Below the pieces are notes generated by a model, which was given only the letters and a program-made list of their open reading frames with translations, did no database searches and was not told the DNA's origin. Shown piece by piece: positions 41,001 through 49,767 of a DNA stretch of 64,000 nucleotides (position 1 is its first letter; each line of letters opens with the position of its first letter). Origin of the DNA: Spyradocola sp050942925 (GTDB lineage Bacteria > Bacillota > Clostridia > Christensenellales > UBA1750); contig JBMNOF010000003.1 in NCBI GenBank assembly GCA_050942925.1, forward strand, positions 51,552 to 115,551, written 5' to 3'. A program made the translations under genes and the position numbers.

Positions 41001-42731
41001 ATGACCCTGAAGAAGAGCGTCGTCATCATCCTGTCGTTGATGATGATCGTGGCCATGCTCGCCGGTTGTTCGACGACAACCGAGACGCCGGCCACCTCTC
41101 CGGATGCCACCGCTGCGGGCGACGCTGCACCCGCGGACGACGGCGCAGAGCAGCCCGCTGGGGATGCGTCGGCCGAGCGCGAGCCCGCCACCCTCTCCAT
41201 GCTGTACATGTCCTCGGCGACCACGACCGTGGACCCCTGGCTGGACACCCCCGTCGGCCAGTGGTTGCAGGACAAGACGAACGTTACCCTGGAGATTGAA
41301 TACCTGGTCGGCTCCGACGTCCGCCAGAAGGCTTCCCTTCTGATTGCTGCGGGCGAGTACCCGGACATCATGACCACCGGCGACGCTTCCGGCGACCTGT
41401 ATGCGGCCGGCGCGTTCATCCCGCTGAACGATTACATTGCCAACTCCACCAACATGAAGAACTGCTTCACCGAGTCGCAGCTCAAGCTGATGACCCAGGA
41501 GGACGGCAACATCTACTGGTTCGGCGCACATGCTTCTGAAAACTCCGTGTACCCCTCCGCGGGCTACTACCTGAGCATGGACCTGCTGGCCAAGGCCGGT
41601 TACCCCGAGGTCACGACCTTTGACCAGTGGCAGGACCTGATCATCGAGTACGTCGAGGCGAACCCCACCTATAACGGCGCCTCCGTCATCGGCATCACCG
41701 AGCCCACCGAGGCCTGGCGCGCTTCCGCCGTGCAGTACGGCGGCTCCCGCTTCCTGGCTGGTTATCAGAACGACGGTCTGACGGTTGTCGATCCCGACAC
41801 CCTGGAGGCCAAGGTCATCATGACCCAGGACTTCCAGAAGGAGTTCTGCCTCATGCTCAACCGCATGTGGAACCTGGGCATCGCGGACCCCGAGATGTTC
41901 ATGCAGACCGACGAGCAGCTGCAGGCCAAGATCGGCTCCGGCCGCATCACCGGCACCTATGACCAGCGCTCCATGATCCAGGTGGGTCTGGATGCTCTGG
42001 AGGCCAACGATCCTTCCCGCATGCTGGTTGCCTTCCCCGTGACGTTTGAGGGCGTGGAGCGCGAGCGCTATCGCGGCCCGCGGTCCTTCGCCGGCGGCTC
42101 CGGCCTGGGCATCACCGTCTCCTGTGAAGATCCGGACCGCGCGTTCCAGTTCCTCGATGACCTGGCCGCAGAAGATAGCCAGATCGTCCTGCGCTGGGGC
42201 GTCGAGGGCACCGACTGGTCCTACGGCGAGGACGGCGGCCTTGTGAAGACCGACGAGCAGTGGGCGCAGTACAACGACATCAACTACAAGCAGACCTCCG
42301 GCATCGAGCAGATGAGCTGGTTCTACTTCTACCCGGGCCTGGAGCCCCTGCCCACCAGCGGCACCATCGCCTCTCCCTCCAACACGCCGGAATACGCGCA
42401 GCAGGCTTATGAGGACTACGAGCTGGAGTTCCTCTCCCACTATGATGCGCAGACCTTCTGCGACTGGTTCGATCCGTCCTACGATGCGACCTATGAACCC
42501 GGTTGGTCCATCCGTCAGCGCATCGACACCAGCGACCCGAGAAAGATCGCCGGTGAGACCGCGCTCACCATCACCCTGGAGTACATTCCGCAGCTGACCC
42601 AGTGCGCGCCCGAGGACTTCGAGACCGTTTGGGCCGAGTTCGTCAGCAAGCTGGATGAGCTGCCCCTGGACGAGTACGAAGAGCTCGCCACGCAGATGAT
42701 CCAGGAGGGCGCCGCGAACTACCAGAACTAA
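41001..42731 (+). CDS. Extracellular solute-binding lipoprotein (LipO/YtcQ-like), copy 1
   Basis: 576 residues. Lipoprotein signal peptide with lipobox MLAGC (C23), an Ala/Asp/Glu-rich linker (to about 60), then a large family-1 solute-binding fold. It delivers a sugar or oligosaccharide to the permeases at 45007-46930. AGAAGGAGG precedes the ATG. From about residue 65 on it is nearly the same as the second copy at 43141, including identical DNA over long stretches (for example about 41420-41520 versus 43520-43620), while signal peptide and linker differ. A hairpin after the gene suggests it is mostly transcribed alone. Confidence 0.92.
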   Translation: MTLKKSVVIILSLMMIVAMLAGCSTTTETPATSPDATAAGDAAPADDGAEQPAGDASAEREPATLSMLYMSSATTTVDPWLDTPVGQWLQDKTNVTLEIEYLVGSDVRQKASLLIAAGEYPDIMTTGDASGDLYAAGAFIPLNDYIANSTNMKNCFTESQLKLMTQEDGNIYWFGAHASENSVYPSAGYYLSMDLLAKAGYPEVTTFDQWQDLIIEYVEANPTYNGASVIGITEPTEAWRASAVQYGGSRFLAGYQNDGLTVVDPDTLEAKVIMTQDFQKEFCLMLNRMWNLGIADPEMFMQTDEQLQAKIGSGRITGTYDQRSMIQVGLDALEANDPSRMLVAFPVTFEGVERERYRGPRSFAGGSGLGITVSCEDPDRAFQFLDDLAAEDSQIVLRWGVEGTDWSYGEDGGLVKTDEQWAQYNDINYKQTSGIEQMSWFYFYPGLEPLPTSGTIASPSNTPEYAQQAYEDYELEFLSHYDAQTFCDWFDPSYDATYEPGWSIRQRIDTSDPRKIAGETALTITLEYIPQLTQCAPEDFETVWAEFVSKLDELPLDEYEELATQMIQEGAANYQN

Positions 42732-42749
42732 GCGCTGCATGAGCGGCAT

Positions 42750-42793
42750 GGGCCTGTGGCGAGGCGCGCAAGCGCTTCCCACAGGCCCTCTTC
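42750..42793 (+). terminator. Terminator after binding lipoprotein 1
   Basis: GGGCCTGTGG/CCACAGGCCC hairpin followed by TCTTCTC. Confidence 0.7.
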
Positions 42794-43046
42794 TCAAGAG
42801 AAAATTCCGCCTCCACGCAGAACGATATGAATTAATAATAAAAAATTTACTAAGAAAAACAGAATATGAAGGGAATGATCACTGAATTCACAGAAAATTC
42901 GATTTTTACAGAAAAGCCCATATCGTTTAATCGTTTTGATCTCTCAAATATACCGGATGATTTTCTTGTCAGTCTAGAAAAAAGTGGTATTTTTTCGGCT
43001 TATGTTCCATGATTCGGAAACATATAGAAAAATGCCGGAAAATCTA
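42794..43046. other. AT-rich spacer between the duplicated binding-protein genes
   Basis: No gene seen. Base composition is strongly AT-rich, as in 40690-40896, which suggests the regulatory region was duplicated together with the gene or is bound by the same regulator. Confidence 0.5.
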
Positions 43047-43075
43047 TTGATTTTTTGTTTACCCTTGTGTAAACT
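43047..43075 (+). promoter_or_regulatory. Promoter of binding lipoprotein 2
   Basis: TTGATT (43047-43052), 17-base spacer, TAAACT (43070-43075), identical in both boxes and spacing to the promoter of copy 1. Confidence 0.75.
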
Positions 43076-43140
43076 GTGAGCTGGTGAAATGATCACAGAA
43101 CATTAACATTTCACCCAAAAAAACACAAGGGGGATTCTAC

Positions 43141-44832
43141 ATGACCGCAAAGAAGAGCATTGCTCTGCTCATCGCGCTGGCGATGGCTGTGGCTATGCTG
43201 GCCGGATGCTCGTCCGGCACACCGACCGATTCCGACAATTCCGCCGCCACCGGCGACGGCAGCGCCACCGGAGAAGAGCGGACGCCTGTCACGTTCTCTC
43301 TGCTGCAGATGGCATCTGCCACCTCCACCGTGGACCCGTGGGTCGACACGCCCGTCGGCCAGTACCTGCAGGACAAGACGAACGTCACCCTGGAGATTGA
43401 GTTCCTGGTCGGCTCCGACGTCCGTCAGAAGGCTTCCCTTCTGATTGCCGCGGGCGAGTACCCGGACCTGCTCACCACGAGCGACGCTTCCGGCGACCTG
43501 AAGGCGGCCGGCGCATTCATCCCGCTGAACGATTACATCGCCAACTCCACCAACATGAAGAACTGCTTCACCGAGTCGCAGCTCAAGCTGATGACCCAGG
43601 AGGACGGCAACATCTACTGGTTCGGCAACCATGCCTCGGAGAACGCCGTCTACCCCACCGCGGGCTACTACCTGAACATGGATCTGCTCGCGCAGGCGGG
43701 CTATCCGCAGGTGACCACGTTCGAGCAGTGGCAGGACCTGATCATCGACTATGTCGAGAAGAACCCGACCTATAATGGACAGTCCACCATCGGCGTCACC
43801 GAGCCCACCGAGGCCTGGCGCGCCTCTGCCGTGCAGTACGGCGGCTCCCGCTTCCTCGCGGGCTATCCGAACGACGGCCTGACGGTCATCGATCAGGACA
43901 CCCTGGAGGCCAAGGTCATCATGAACCAGGACTTCCAGAAGGAGTTCTGCCTCATGCTCAACCGCATGTGGAACCTGGGCATTGCGGACCCCGAGATGTT
44001 CATGCAGACCGATGAGCAGCTGCAGTCCAAGATCGGCTCCGGCCGCGTGGCGGGCATGTACGACCAGCGCTCCATGATCCAGGTGGGTCTGGACGCCCTG
44101 GAGGCCAACGATCCCTCCCGCATGCTGGTTGCCTTCCCCGTCGTCTTTGACGGCGTGGAGACCGAGCGCTACCGCGGCGCGCGCACCTTCCAGCCGGGCT
44201 TTGGCCTGGGCATCTCTGTCTCCTGTGAGGACCCGGACCGTGCGTTCCAGTTTCTGGACGACCTGGCCTCCGAGGAGTGCCAGACGGTTCTGCGCTGGGG
44301 CATTGAGGGCACCGACTGGTCCTACGGCGAGGACGGCGGCCTTGTGAAGTCCGACGAGCAGTGGGCGCAGTACAACGACGTGTACTACAAGCAGGAAGAG
44401 GGCATCGAGCAGATGGGCTGGTTCTACTTCTGGCCGGGCCTTGTGGCCTTCCCGGAGAGCGGCACCATCGCCTCCCCCTCCAACACGACGGAATACGCGC
44501 AGCAGGCCTACGAGGACTACGAGCTGGAGTTCCTCTCCCACTACGATGCTGAGACTTTCTGCGACTGGTTCAACCCGTCCTACGATGCGACCTATGAACC
44601 CGGCTACTCGATCCGTCAGCGCATCGACACCAGCGACCCGAGAAAGATCGCCGGCGAGACCGCTCTGACCATCACCCTGGAGTATGTGCCTCGGCTGGCC
44701 CAGTGCGCGCCGGAAGACTTCGACGCGATCTGGGATGAGTTCTGCGGCAAGCTCGCGGATCTGCCGCTTGCCGAGTACGAGCAGCTTGTGACCCAGATGG
44801 CGCAGGATAGCGCGCCCAACTACCAGAACTAA
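43141..44832 (+). CDS. Extracellular solute-binding lipoprotein (LipO/YtcQ-like), copy 2
   Basis: 563 residues with lipobox MLAGC (C23), a shorter linker than copy 1 and the same mature domain. Key stretches such as NDYIANSTNMKNCF, EPTEAWRASAVQYGG and RQRIDTSDPRKIAGE are identical in both. The differences cluster in the linker and in scattered surface positions (for example YDQRSM context TGT versus AGM, FAGGSG versus FQPGFG). AAGGGGGA precedes the ATG. The two permease genes follow after a GC-rich hairpin, so this copy is the one physically linked to them. Ligand unknown; relatives bind rhamnogalacturonan or other oligosaccharides. Confidence 0.93.
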   Translation: MTAKKSIALLIALAMAVAMLAGCSSGTPTDSDNSAATGDGSATGEERTPVTFSLLQMASATSTVDPWVDTPVGQYLQDKTNVTLEIEFLVGSDVRQKASLLIAAGEYPDLLTTSDASGDLKAAGAFIPLNDYIANSTNMKNCFTESQLKLMTQEDGNIYWFGNHASENAVYPTAGYYLNMDLLAQAGYPQVTTFEQWQDLIIDYVEKNPTYNGQSTIGVTEPTEAWRASAVQYGGSRFLAGYPNDGLTVIDQDTLEAKVIMNQDFQKEFCLMLNRMWNLGIADPEMFMQTDEQLQSKIGSGRVAGMYDQRSMIQVGLDALEANDPSRMLVAFPVVFDGVETERYRGARTFQPGFGLGISVSCEDPDRAFQFLDDLASEECQTVLRWGIEGTDWSYGEDGGLVKSDEQWAQYNDVYYKQEEGIEQMGWFYFWPGLVAFPESGTIASPSNTTEYAQQAYEDYELEFLSHYDAETFCDWFNPSYDATYEPGYSIRQRIDTSDPRKIAGETALTITLEYVPRLAQCAPEDFDAIWDEFCGKLADLPLAEYEQLVTQMAQDSAPNYQN

Positions 44833-44856
44833 CGGTTTGAATTTCTGAAGAAAGCC

Positions 44857-44884
44857 GCGGGAGCGCGGGACGACGCGCTCCCGC
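44857..44884 (+). terminator. Intercistronic hairpin between binding protein 2 and the permeases
   Basis: GCGGGAGCGCG/CGCGCTCCCGC stem without a T run. Such hairpins often protect or partly terminate the message so that binding protein is made in excess over permease. Confidence 0.55.
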
Positions 44885-45006
44885 AAGGCCTTCTCCGTAT
44901 GAGGATTGGCGAACCACCGCTGAGGCGCCGGTCTCCTCCCTGTGGACTTCAGTGCAATTCAAACTATGATTTCTTGACCGAAAACCAAAGAAAAGGGGGA
45001 CTTTCT

Positions 45007-45963
45007 GTGAGCGTACAAAGCGGTGCGATTTTGAACAAGCCCAAAAACCAGATTGGGTTCTGGCGTCAGGTATGGCGGCAGCGGCAGCTCGTCGTGCTGT
45101 CCCTTCCGGTCATCCTGGTGCTCCTCTTCAACTATGTCCCGCTGTGGGGCTGGCTCGTCGCGTTCTTCAACTACAAGCCGACGACGGGCTTCAACGTCTT
45201 TGCCAACGAATTCCGCGGCCTGGAATACTTCCAAGCGCTCTTTGAAGACGAGTACTTCTGGCGCGGACTGCGAAACTCCTTGGGCATGGGCGTTCTCAAG
45301 ATCATCTTCTCCTACGTGTTCTCGCTCCTGCTGGCCGTCATGATCAACGAAGTGCGCGTCAGCTGGTTTAAGCGCACGGTGCAGACGATTTCTTACCTGC
45401 CGCACTTTGTTTCCTGGGTTGTCGCGGCGAACCTGATCTTTGTCACCTTCTCCCCGGACAACGGCATCGTCAACGAGATCCTGATGGCTCTTGGCATCAT
45501 CGACAACCCGGTCTCCTTCATGGGCATGCCGAACATCTTCTGGCTGATGGTCGCCCTTGCCGACGTCTGGAAGAGCGCGGGCTACAACGCGATCGTCTAC
45601 CTGGCCGCGATGACCTCCATCGACCCGTCGCTGTACGAGTCCGCGGACATCGACGGCGCCGGCCGCTTCTCCAAGATCTGGAACATCACCCTGCCCTCCA
45701 TCACGCCCACGATCAAGATCCTCCTGGTGCTCTCCATCGGCCGCCTGCTGAGCGTCGGTTTCGAGCAGGTCTACCTGCTGAAATCCGCCTCCACCACGGA
45801 GACCGCCAGCACGCTGGAGATCTACATCTACGAATTCGCCATGAAGTACGGCCTGTGGGCACAGGGCTCGGCCATGTCGATCTTTAACTCCATCGTCTCC
45901 GTCGTGCTGATCGTCGGCTGCAACCTGCTGGCTAAGCGCATGGACGGCGAAGGAATCATGTAA
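45007..45963 (+). CDS. Carbohydrate ABC transporter permease 1 (LplB/YteP-like)
   Basis: 318 residues from GTG at 45007 behind AAAAGGGGGA. Six membrane spans of the MalF type; the start FWRQVWRQRQLVVLSLPVILVLLFNYVPLWGW and ESADIDGAGRFSKIWNITLPSITPTIKI (EAA loop docking the ATPase) are characteristic of the LplB subfamily. It pairs with the next gene and the LipO-like lipoproteins. The ATPase is not encoded here; systems of this group usually share one MsmX-like ATPase encoded elsewhere. Confidence 0.93.
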   Translation: MSVQSGAILNKPKNQIGFWRQVWRQRQLVVLSLPVILVLLFNYVPLWGWLVAFFNYKPTTGFNVFANEFRGLEYFQALFEDEYFWRGLRNSLGMGVLKIIFSYVFSLLLAVMINEVRVSWFKRTVQTISYLPHFVSWVVAANLIFVTFSPDNGIVNEILMALGIIDNPVSFMGMPNIFWLMVALADVWKSAGYNAIVYLAAMTSIDPSLYESADIDGAGRFSKIWNITLPSITPTIKILLVLSIGRLLSVGFEQVYLLKSASTTETASTLEIYIYEFAMKYGLWAQGSAMSIFNSIVSVVLIVGCNLLAKRMDGEGIM

Positions 45964-45982
45964 GGAAAGGAGCGAGAAAGAA

Positions 45983-46930
45983 ATGACCGCACAACCCGCA
46001 ACCAAAATCAAGCTCAAAACCGGCCTGCTCTCCACCAAGACGCAGAACCTGATCTTTGACATTGCCAACACGATCCTTCTTCTGTTTGTCTGCGTCATCA
46101 CGCTTTACCCGTTCCTGAACACCGTGGCCATCTCCTTCAACGACTCCACGGACGCGGTCTATGGCGGCATCTACCTCTGGCCGCGCGTGTTCTCCCTGCG
46201 CAGCTATGAGACGATCCTCCTGCAGAGCTCCACGATCCCGCACTCGGCGCTGATTTCCGCCCTGCGCGCGGTGATCGGCACGGCGCTGAGCATTCCGCTG
46301 TCGATGATGCTGGCCTTCGTCATGAGCCGCCGCGACTTTGTTCTTCGCTCCGTGGTGACCAAGCTCGTCCTCTTCACCATGTACGTCAGCGGCGGTCTGA
46401 TCCCCACCTTCCTGACCTACCGCGCCTACGGCCTGATGAACAACTTCCTGGTCTACATCCTGCCCACGGCGATTTCCGCGTTCAACGTTCTGGTCATGCG
46501 TTCCTTCATCCAGGGCCTTCCCTATGAACTGATCGAGTCGGCTAAGATCGACGGCGCCAGCGAGTACCGCATCCTCTTTGGCATCGTGTTCCCGCTGTCC
46601 ATGCCGGTTATCGCGACCATCGGCCTGTTCGTCAGCGTCAGCCAGTGGAACCAGTGGTTCGACACCATGCTCTACTGCTCCGGCGAAAAGGACCTCATCA
46701 CCTTGCAGTACGAGCTCAAGCGCATTCTGGACACGGCAAACTCCATGACCGGCGACTCGGTCACGGCGGACGCCATGGCCAGCACCGCTTCCGAAGGTTC
46801 TGGGCGCGTCACGACCCAGACCATTCGCGCCGCGATGACGGTCATCTCCGTCGTCCCGATCGCCTGCGTCTACCCCTTCCTGCAGAAGTACTTCGTCAAG
46901 GGCCTGACGCTGGGCGCGGTCAAGGGATAA
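45983..46930 (+). CDS. Carbohydrate ABC transporter permease 2 (LplC/YtcP-like)
   Basis: 315 residues, MalG-type partner with six spans. NTILLLFVCVITLYPFLNTVAISFND near the start and ELIESAKIDGASEYRILFGIVFPLSMPVIATI (EAA loop) are diagnostic, as is the C-terminal YPFLQKYFVKGLTLGAVKG. AAGGAAAGGAG precedes the ATG. It is 19 bases downstream of permease 1 and is the last gene of the importer; the DUF4340 gene that follows has its own promoter. Confidence 0.94.
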   Translation: MTAQPATKIKLKTGLLSTKTQNLIFDIANTILLLFVCVITLYPFLNTVAISFNDSTDAVYGGIYLWPRVFSLRSYETILLQSSTIPHSALISALRAVIGTALSIPLSMMLAFVMSRRDFVLRSVVTKLVLFTMYVSGGLIPTFLTYRAYGLMNNFLVYILPTAISAFNVLVMRSFIQGLPYELIESAKIDGASEYRILFGIVFPLSMPVIATIGLFVSVSQWNQWFDTMLYCSGEKDLITLQYELKRILDTANSMTGDSVTADAMASTASEGSGRVTTQTIRAAMTVISVVPIACVYPFLQKYFVKGLTLGAVKG

Positions 46931-46933
46931 CGC

Positions 46934-46961
46934 TTGACATCCCTCTGAGAAAATGTATCAT
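46934..46961 (+). promoter_or_regulatory. Promoter of the DUF4340 gene
   Basis: TTGACA (46934-46939), 16-base spacer, TATCAT (46956-46961). The -10 lies inside the palindrome at 46950-46984. Confidence 0.65.
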
Positions 46962-46984
46962 GTACAATGTACATGGTACATTTT
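46950..46984 (+). promoter_or_regulatory. Long palindromic operator over the DUF4340 promoter
   Basis: Two 16-base arms, AAAATGTATCATGTAC (46950-46965) and GTACATGGTACATTTT (46969-46984), match in 15 of 16 pairs around a 3-base centre. It covers the -10 box and the expected start point, as a repressor site would. It could also fold as a hairpin in the message. Confidence 0.65.
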
Positions 46985-47012
46985 CTGTGTTTGCCAGAAA
47001 TGTGGAGGTTAT

Positions 47013-48437
47013 ATGAACGAAGAACTGAAGGACCCGATCCACCTGTCCTCCGGCGAGGACCTGAAAAAGCCCTTGCGCCGCCGCGACCCGCGCAAGGGAC
47101 GCCTGCTCCTGCTGGCGCTGGGCGGAATCGTCGTGCTGGCCGCGCTGGTCATCGGCGTGACGAAACTCGCGCAGAGCATCCAGGAGTATGTGGACCTAAA
47201 CGTCGACCACACCATCCACCTGACGGACACCACCGTGGACAAGGTCCAGCGGATTGAAATCCAGGGCCGCACGGCGGTGACCATCACCCGCCGGGATGGA
47301 ATCTACACCGTGCGCGAACTGGCCGAGGCCGTGACCTCCCAATCCGCGTGCGAGGCGGCCTTCTCCAACGCCGCGACGCTTCTTGCCGAGGGCATCGCTG
47401 CGCAGGACGTGACGGACTTTGCCCCCTACGGCTTGGAGGACCCGCTCTCCACTGTCACCATCACCTACAGCGACGGCACAACGCTCCTACTGGAGATCGG
47501 CGACGTCGCCCCCGCCTCCCAGCACTACTACGTGCGGGTGGACGGCGGAGACACGGTCTACCTCATGCGGCCGCTCATCGTGGAAATGTATTCCGAGGGC
47601 GTGGCCGCCTACCGGGATTTGACGGGGTTTGCCGTGCAAACGACCGGCCTGTCCAGCTTCCGGGTGGAGACCGGCGCGGAGATCTTTGAAATGCAGCACC
47701 ACGCGCGCACCGGCGGCTCCGTCTTTACGCAGTGGCAAATCGTGGAGCCGGAACTGGCCAACACGGATACCGCATTGACCGAGGAACTCGTCGGCGGCCT
47801 TGCCGGAATCGAGCTGGAATCCTTTGTCTGCAACACCGCGGAGAAGGCCGAATACGGCTTGGACGCGCCCTGGCGCACGCTGCTCCTCACCTACGAGGAC
47901 GGCAGCGCGTTCCAGATGGATCTGGGGGATACGGCCGGCCTGGGCAGCTACTACGCCTGCTTTGACGGCACGGACGACGTCTACACCGTGAGCAGCAGCG
48001 CCGTCTCCTTCCTGGACGCCGCAAACCTGGAAACGCTCGTCAATGAGTTCGCCAACATCGTGGCCGTGTCCGGCGTGGAGAGCCTGACCGTCACGCTCGA
48101 CGGCCAGGAGGCGACCTTCACTTTTGACCGCTCGGGCGAGGAAGACGTCGTCCTGCGCGATGGGACGCCCGTGGATGCGGAGGCCTTTAAGGCCGCGTTC
48201 CAGGCGATCAACGTCGTCCCGGTCAACGGGTTCGCCAGCGCCGACGACGTGCGCGAGGCGGCCGCCGCTTTGACCCTCACGTACACCTTCACCGGCGAGG
48301 AGGACCCCTACACGGTGGCCTACCTCGACTTCAGCATCAACAACTACGCGCTCAGCAAGAACGGCAGCGTCTCCGTCACCGTCTCCAAGGACGACTGCGC
48401 CGACATGCTCGCACAGCTCCGCGCGCTGCTCCCCTAA
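47013..48437 (+). CDS. DUF4340 domain-containing membrane-anchored protein
   Basis: 474 residues. A basic cytoplasmic start, one membrane span (about 30-52) and a large external region made of repeated DUF4340 units: ...QRIEIQGRTAVTITRRDGIYTV..., ...YGLEDPLSTVTITYSDGTTLLLEIGD..., and again ...YGLDAPWRTLLLTYEDGSAFQMDLGD.... The internal repeat is plain to see. The family has no known activity; members often accompany ABC exporters of the gliding type, but none is adjacent here. GTGGAGGTTAT precedes the ATG. The gene is a single unit between a palindromic operator and a strong terminator. Confidence 0.85.
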   Translation: MNEELKDPIHLSSGEDLKKPLRRRDPRKGRLLLLALGGIVVLAALVIGVTKLAQSIQEYVDLNVDHTIHLTDTTVDKVQRIEIQGRTAVTITRRDGIYTVRELAEAVTSQSACEAAFSNAATLLAEGIAAQDVTDFAPYGLEDPLSTVTITYSDGTTLLLEIGDVAPASQHYYVRVDGGDTVYLMRPLIVEMYSEGVAAYRDLTGFAVQTTGLSSFRVETGAEIFEMQHHARTGGSVFTQWQIVEPELANTDTALTEELVGGLAGIELESFVCNTAEKAEYGLDAPWRTLLLTYEDGSAFQMDLGDTAGLGSYYACFDGTDDVYTVSSSAVSFLDAANLETLVNEFANIVAVSGVESLTVTLDGQEATFTFDRSGEEDVVLRDGTPVDAEAFKAAFQAINVVPVNGFASADDVREAAAALTLTYTFTGEEDPYTVAYLDFSINNYALSKNGSVSVTVSKDDCADMLAQLRALLP

Positions 48438-48444
48438 ACCGCGC

Positions 48445-48487
48445 AAGCCCCGCCCGTCTCCAACTGGAGACAGGCGGGGCTTTTTTC
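48445..48487 (+). terminator. Terminator of the DUF4340 gene
   Basis: AAGCCCCGCC ... GGCGGGGC stem with an inner GTCTCC/GGAGAC pairing and T6. Confidence 0.95.
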
Positions 48488-48756
48488 TCTTCTTTCGGCT
48501 GCTCCTTCCTTGCGGGAAGACAGAACCGAAGCAAATCAGAACGAAATATTGCATTTTCCTTCCCGCAAAAAACGTTGCCAAATGGTTGCCAGGAAGCGGG
48601 CGTGACACAACCCTGCGCTTCGCGAAAAAGCGCGAATTTTGGCGATTTTTTGGCGGTGTGCGCCTGGTTAAGGAGAGGAATTTTCCGGCGATTTTGGGCC
48701 TGCGGCAAAAAAAACGCCCAAAATTGTTGCCAAATGGTTGCCAATTTTCCCCCAAT
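48488..48756. repeat. Intergenic repeat region between DUF4340 and LysR genes
   Basis: No gene with a ribosome site. Contains the 18-base direct repeat GTTGCCAAATGGTTGCCA at 48574-48591 and 48726-48743, each itself holding two GTTGCCA copies, and the inverted pair TTGCGGGAAG (about 48513) and CTTCCCGCAA (about 48559). Function unknown. Confidence 0.6.
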
Positions 48757-49656
48757 TTACGGCGCTTCCGGCGCCTCCTCCTGGGCAAACCGGCGGCAGA
48801 GCGCGAGGAAATCCTCTGCCGCACGGGTGAGGAACTTGTTGCGGTGGTGGACGATGTGGCTGCGCCGCACCAAGGGTTCGTCGCAGAGCTCCCGCGTGCA
48901 GACCGTGCCGCGCTCGATGTCCGGCTGGACGAGCATGCTCGGCAGCAGGGAGATGCCCAAGCCCTTTCCCACGGCCTGCACCAAGGCCTGCGTGCTGGCG
49001 CTCTCCCAAGCCGGCTGAACGGTCAAGCCATGCACGGCAAAGACGTGGTCGAGATAGGCGCGGCCCGCGCTGCCCTCCTCGCGCAGGAGCAGGTCGTAGG
49101 CGGGCAAATCCCGAATGGAGACGCACGCCTTTTCCAGCAGCGGATGGTTGGGCGGCAGGAGCAGGACCATCCGATCCGCGAGGAAGGGCTGCGCCGTGAG
49201 GTCCGGGTCCTCGATGTTGCCCTCGATGATCGCAAGATCCAGGCGGTTGTCCAAGAGCTGGGCCTGCAGGGCGCCGCCATTTTGGATGGTCACCTGTGTG
49301 CGCAGCGACGGGTGGTCCGCCCGGAAGCGCAGGATCAGGTCCGGCAGCACGCACGTGCCCAGCGCGATGCTGCTGCCGATCCGCAAAACGCCCAATGTGT
49401 CCCAGTTGCGCAAGCTCGTCTCCATGTGCTCAAAGAGGTCCACCAGGTGCAAGGCCTGCGCGTAGAGCTGCTTGCCCGCCTCCGTCACCAGCAGACGGCG
49501 GTTGATCCGATCGAACAGGCACACGCCGTAATAGCTCTCCAGCTCCTGTATGGCGCGCGTAACGGCCGGCTGCGTCATGTGCAGGCGCTCGGAAGCGCGC
49601 GTGATCCCCCCACAGCGGTAGACCTCCAGGAAGATTTTCAGATGTCGGACCGTCAT
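48757..49656 (-). CDS. LysR family transcriptional regulator
   Basis: 299 residues. N-terminal winged helix (MTVRHLKIFLEVYRCGGITRASERLHMTQPAVTRAIQELE) and a C-terminal effector-binding domain of the CysB/CbbR type (from about 90). ATG at 49656 has GGGAGAGGGAG upstream; seven more codons are open. It is divergent from the chromate-transporter pair, with about 110 bases between, and a dyad (49704-49722) in that gap is a probable binding site. It most likely controls the transporter genes and itself; the effector is unknown. Confidence 0.9.
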   Translation of the reverse strand: MTVRHLKIFLEVYRCGGITRASERLHMTQPAVTRAIQELESYYGVCLFDRINRRLLVTEAGKQLYAQALHLVDLFEHMETSLRNWDTLGVLRIGSSIALGTCVLPDLILRFRADHPSLRTQVTIQNGGALQAQLLDNRLDLAIIEGNIEDPDLTAQPFLADRMVLLLPPNHPLLEKACVSIRDLPAYDLLLREEGSAGRAYLDHVFAVHGLTVQPAWESASTQALVQAVGKGLGISLLPSMLVQPDIERGTVCTRELCDEPLVRRSHIVHHRNKFLTRAAEDFLALCRRFAQEEAPEAP

Positions 49657-49703
49657 GCGTCTCCCTCTCCCATCCATATCAAAGTATGCATGAACTCAAT
49701 AAA

Positions 49704-49742
49704 ATAATAGCATTTGCATTATGAAAGAACAAGGGGTATGCT
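49704..49742 (+). promoter_or_regulatory. LysR-type box and promoter of the chromate transporter pair
   Basis: The dyad ATAAT-N9-ATTAT (49704-49722) overlaps the -35 TTGCAT (49714-49719); after a 17-base spacer the -10 is TATGCT (49737-49742). Confidence 0.5.
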
Positions 49743-49767
49743 GGAGGGGAAAGAGGAGGAATGTCAC

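Noticed and set aside
48488..48756. CRISPR array or plasmid iterons
   Set aside because: Only two copies of the 18-mer with a long unequal gap, no cas or rep gene nearby.
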